Below are positions 6,083-8,592 of a stretch of 8,592 nucleotides of DNA, in pieces. Below the pieces are notes generated by a model. The model made no database searches and was not told the DNA's origin. It worked only from the letters and a program-made list of their open reading frames with translations. The stretch is from Sphingobacteriaceae bacterium. GTDB lineage: Bacteria; Bacteroidota; Bacteroidia; B-17B0; Aurantibacillaceae. Positions within the stretch are counted from its first letter, which is position 1. The number at the start of each line of letters is the position of its first letter. The translations under genes were made by a program, and so were the position numbers. Location: positions 1 through 8,592 of the forward strand of contig JANYCL010000328.1 of the NCBI GenBank assembly GCA_025360355.1, read 5' to 3'.

Positions 6083-6585
6083 TGGCAAAAACTAAAATAA
6101 TCGACACGCTTCAAATTAGTCAAAAACTTAATCGTATGGCTTATGAAGTGTATGAAAAAAATTATAACGAAAAGGAATTACTTTTAGTTGGTATTGAAGG
6201 AAATGGTTATAAAGTAGCCGAACGTTTAGAAGAAATTCTAAAAAAAATATCCCCGCTAAAAATAAAATTATCCAAAATTAAAATGGATAAAGAAAACCCT
6301 TGGGTGGCAGATCCTAAAATTGATTTTATTGAAAAAGATTTTTTAAATAAATCAGTTATTATAATTGACGATGTTTTAAATAGTGGTAAAACATTAATGT
6401 ATGCGGTAAAACCGTTTTTGCAAAAGCCTGTAAAACGTTTAAGTGTTTTGGTTTTAGTGGACAGAAGTCATACACGTTATCCTGTAAAAGCTGATTTTGT
6501 GGGATTATCCTTATCAACTACTATGCAAGATCATATTGAAGCTGATTTTTCGAAAAAAGGAAAAGAAACTGTTTATTTAACCTGA
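6082..6585 (+). CDS. PyrR-like phosphoribosyltransferase family protein
   Basis: This 167-residue type I phosphoribosyltransferase fold protein has a PRPP-binding loop VIIIDDVLNSGKT (92-104) with the acidic pair D96-D97. By eye it is collinear with PyrR of Gram-positive bacteria (UMP-dependent pyr attenuator and uracil phosphoribosyltransferase). Shared features are VGIxxxGxxxAERL at 36-49 and VLVLVDRSHTRYPVKADFVG at 122-141. However, where PyrR has TRG in its second loop this protein reads GNG (40-42), and the C-terminal segment after STTMQ differs. Substrate base and any RNA-binding role are therefore uncertain. No pyr gene or attenuator hairpin lies nearby. It overlaps dapA by one base and is followed 5 nt later by a PP2C phosphatase, suggesting co-production. 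The fold is sure; the function is not. Confidence 0.85.
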   Translation: MAKTKIIDTLQISQKLNRMAYEVYEKNYNEKELLLVGIEGNGYKVAERLEEILKKISPLKIKLSKIKMDKENPWVADPKIDFIEKDFLNKSVIIIDDVLNSGKTLMYAVKPFLQKPVKRLSVLVLVDRSHTRYPVKADFVGLSLSTTMQDHIEADFSKKGKETVYLT

Positions 6586-6590
6586 TCACA

Positions 6591-7820
6591 TTGAGCGATA
6601 AAAAACTCGATATTCGAAACGCATCTCGCACTGTTAAGGATCTAAAACTTAACGCCCTTCTCGAAATTACAAAAGCTATTAACAACAACGTTTCTACAGC
6701 GCAATTACTCGATCTGTATCAGGATATTTTAGAGAACCGTTTAAAGGTTGGTAAACTAGTGTTATTTAGTTTTGATAAAGAGTGGACCTGCATTTTAAAA
6801 TACGGAATAGGAGAAGATTTTAATCACATTAAATTTGAGAATGAATTATTAGGAATAAAGGAAATTGAAACTATAAGTTTTAGTAAAGGAAATCTAAGTA
6901 AGAGTTTTGAAATTGTGATTCCTGTTTATCATAAACAAATTCCATTGGCTTATGTTTTGTTAGGTGATGTTAATGAACAGAAAATTGAATTGAGTGCAGC
7001 TATTAAACATTTACCGTACATTCAAACACTCACTAATATTATTGTCGTATCTATCGAGAATAAGAAATTATACAGGCAAACAATTCAGAAAGCGCAAATG
7101 CAAAAAGAATTGGAGCTTGCGCAAACGATGCAGGAAATGCTTTTCCCGCATAATTTACCGGATACAGAAACAATAAAAGTTGCGGCTAAATACATTCCGC
7201 ACCAACAAGTGAGCGGCGATTATTACGACTTTTTACCTCTGAACATTCATGAGTATGTTTTTTGTGTAGCTGATGTTTCAGGAAAAGGAATTGCAGCAGC
7301 TTTATTAATGAGTAATATGCAGGCTACTTTTCATAGTCTGGTTAATTACACGCATAATTTAAAAGATATTATCATTGAATTAAATAAACGTGTTTGGTTA
7401 AATGCTAAAGGTGAAAAATTTGTTTCTTTATTTCTTGGAAAAATAAATACAAAAAGTAAACAGCTTACTTATATAAATGCCGGACATAATCCTCCGATAG
7501 CAATTTCAAATAATAAAGTTTCGCGATTAACAAAAGGCTGTACTTTATTGGGAATTGCAGAAAATATTCCGTTCATAGATGTTGAAATTGTAAATGTGCC
7601 CGATCCTTATACTTTATTTTGTTATACCGATGGATTAACGGATACAGTTAATTCAGAAAACGAATATTTAGCAGAGGAAACAATTATCGAGTTACTGAGA
7701 ACAAATATTAACACAGAACCAAAGTTCATCAATGATGCTATAATGTATTACGCTGAAGAATTTAAAGGCGAGAATTTATTTGTGGATGATATTGCCTTGA
7801 TGACAATCAAATGCGCTTAA
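6591..7820 (+). CDS. SpoIIE/RsbU-type PP2C serine phosphatase with N-terminal GAF-like domain
   Basis: This 409-residue signalling phosphatase has no membrane segment. Residues ~20-155 look like a GAF-type sensor (alternating strands, GKLVLFSFDKEW, FEIVIPVY, LAYVLLGD). A helical linker at ~156-186 (NKKLYRQTIQKAQMQKELELAQ) resembles the coiled coil that precedes RsbU-like catalytic domains. The PP2C domain (~187-409) shows SGDYYDF (D210), VADVSGKGIAAALLMS (D228), NAGHNPP (297-302), CYTDGLTD (D347) and VDDIALM (D399/D400); the metal-binding aspartates are all kept. Such enzymes usually dephosphorylate an anti-sigma-factor antagonist in partner-switching systems, but no such kinase or antagonist lies here. 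No ATG occurs before residue 170, so TTG at 6591, 5 nt after the previous stop, is the best start. It ends the operon. Confidence 0.9.
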   Translation: MSDKKLDIRNASRTVKDLKLNALLEITKAINNNVSTAQLLDLYQDILENRLKVGKLVLFSFDKEWTCILKYGIGEDFNHIKFENELLGIKEIETISFSKGNLSKSFEIVIPVYHKQIPLAYVLLGDVNEQKIELSAAIKHLPYIQTLTNIIVVSIENKKLYRQTIQKAQMQKELELAQTMQEMLFPHNLPDTETIKVAAKYIPHQQVSGDYYDFLPLNIHEYVFCVADVSGKGIAAALLMSNMQATFHSLVNYTHNLKDIIIELNKRVWLNAKGEKFVSLFLGKINTKSKQLTYINAGHNPPIAISNNKVSRLTKGCTLLGIAENIPFIDVEIVNVPDPYTLFCYTDGLTDTVNSENEYLAEETIIELLRTNINTEPKFINDAIMYYAEEFKGENLFVDDIALMTIKCA

Positions 7821-8592
7821 GCTTTTTTCTCTTCTGTGTTCCCATTACGGTGATACACATCAATGCAAACTAAAATAGCAAGGAAACCCCAAAAAGGAAC
7901 AGATAATTTATCTGTATCCAAAAAATTATTTAAAAATCCGTGAATTAGATATGGGAATGGGCCAAGAAAAACACCACAGGCTAGTATCCGCATATTCCGA
8001 TCTTTTACAGAATAATATAATCTGTAGCCCATGAATAAAATTGCAAAGAATAATACAGCTACAATGGCCATTCCCGGTACGCCTTGCTCGCTCAGAGGTC
8101 CGAGATATTCGCTATGTGCATTACCATTGGTTCCAAAATTTGTACTAATAATAGTACGTTCATTGCTTTTTTGAAAAGGTGCGTAATAGAACATATATGT
8201 TCCCGGTCCCCAACCTAAAATAGGTTTTTCCTGGAACATTCTCACAGCACAACTCCAACGATTGATCCGTTCAAGATTAGAAGCGTCTGTTGAAATATTA
8301 GTCACAGATGAAATTGTATTATCAAGTCCGCCTTCAGAATCTGTGTTATTACGTCCTAATGCGATAAAGATCTCATCTTGAAAAGAAAAGAAAATAATTG
8401 TAAGTGTAAAGGCTGTAATTAAAAGGGTTCGTAATTTGATGCGAAACAAGAATGAAACTAAAATAGCCGCAGCAGTTGCTAAGCTTAACCATCCGCCTCT
8501 CGAGAAAGATAAAAATAACCCTACGAACAAGATCAAAATAATTATTGCGCAAATAGTTTTTATGAGCTTAGATATATTGTCTAAAAATAAAA
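7817..8592 (-). CDS. O-antigen ligase/polymerase-like membrane protein, C-terminal part (5' end outside window)
   Basis: The frame is open from the stop at 7819-7817 to the window edge, giving about 257 residues. A TTG at 8536 is not the real start, because hydrophobic in-frame sequence (KTICAIIIILILFVG) continues upstream of it. About six membrane segments are visible. The Wzy_C/O-antigen ligase hallmark SRGGWLSL follows the first. A large extracytoplasmic loop has RINRW, ILGWGPGTYMFYY and NAHSEYLGPLSEQGVPG, and three more helices end in a short cytoplasmic tail, HRNGNTEEKKA. The family joins or polymerises lipid-linked glycans in the inner membrane (O-antigen, exopolysaccharide, or protein O-glycosylation). 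Which of these applies cannot be told from this fragment, and no glycan cluster is visible. It converges on the phosphatase gene and overlaps its stop. Confidence 0.85.
   Translation of the reverse strand, partial: LFLDNISKLIKTICAIIILILFVGLFLSFSRGGWLSLATAAAILVSFLFRIKLRTLLITAFTLTIIFFSFQDEIFIALGRNNTDSEGGLDNTISSVTNISTDASNLERINRWSCAVRMFQEKPILGWGPGTYMFYYAPFQKSNERTIISTNFGTNGNAHSEYLGPLSEQGVPGMAIVAVLFFAILFMGYRLYYSVKDRNMRILACGVFLGPFPYLIHGFLNNFLDTDKLSVPFWGFLAILVCIDVYHRNGNTEEKKA

Noticed and set aside
8534..8536. TTG at 8536 as the start of the O-antigen ligase-like gene
   Set aside because: The same frame stays open to the window edge and encodes the rest of a membrane helix, so the true start is outside the window.

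Overview
The window looks like chromosomal DNA from a Bacteroidota bacterium, probably a Flavobacteriales-like lineage. The DNA is AT-rich and genes start without clear Shine-Dalgarno sequences. Sites matching the Bacteroidota -7 promoter element TAnnTTTG lie just upstream of several genes. The gene content also fits: a secreted protein built of PKD/Ig-like repeats, a long-form GAPDH with an N-terminal extension, ndk divergent from an nrnA-type DHH gene, and a small family-of-unknown-function gene next to dapA. These assignments rest on recognising motifs by eye; no database search was run.

Layout. Positions 1-1305 (minus) hold the N-terminal 435 codons of a large repetitive secreted protein. 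It starts at a TTG codon, has a signal peptide, and then has five PKD/Ig-like modules in strict A-B-A-B-A order. Its C-terminus is outside the window. Positions 1306-1493 are non-coding. A rho-independent terminator at 1494-1528 closes gap (1557-3017, minus), a 486-residue glyceraldehyde-3-phosphate dehydrogenase. Upstream of gap is its -7 element, then the terminator (3090-3117) of ndk (3126-3545, minus), nucleoside diphosphate kinase. A 139-bp divergent promoter region separates ndk from a plus-strand operon.

The plus-strand operon runs 3685-7820 with almost no spacing: nrnA (DHH/DHHA1 nanoRNase/pAp phosphatase), a 162-residue uncharacterised protein (probably DUF6913), dapA (lysine/diaminopimelate synthesis), a PyrR-like phosphoribosyltransferase, and a GAF-like plus SpoIIE/RsbU-type PP2C phosphatase that also appears to start at TTG. 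Gaps are 1, 18, -1 and 5 nt, so translational coupling is likely. A perfect -7 element 4 nt before the dapA ATG suggests an extra internal, possibly leaderless, promoter. The operon ends tail to tail with an O-antigen ligase/polymerase-like membrane protein (7817-8592, minus), whose N-terminus runs off the window. The two stop codons share the bases TTAA.

Most of the window is housekeeping: glycolysis, nucleotide balance, RNA-fragment turnover and lysine/cell-wall precursors. The parts most worth a second look are the alternating two-module adhesin with a fixed cysteine pair per module, the PyrR-like protein with an altered substrate-side loop beside a signalling phosphatase, and the GAPDH lacking the usual NAD-selecting aspartate. 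I found no mobile element, CRISPR array, rRNA or tRNA, and no clearly new defence or biosynthetic system.
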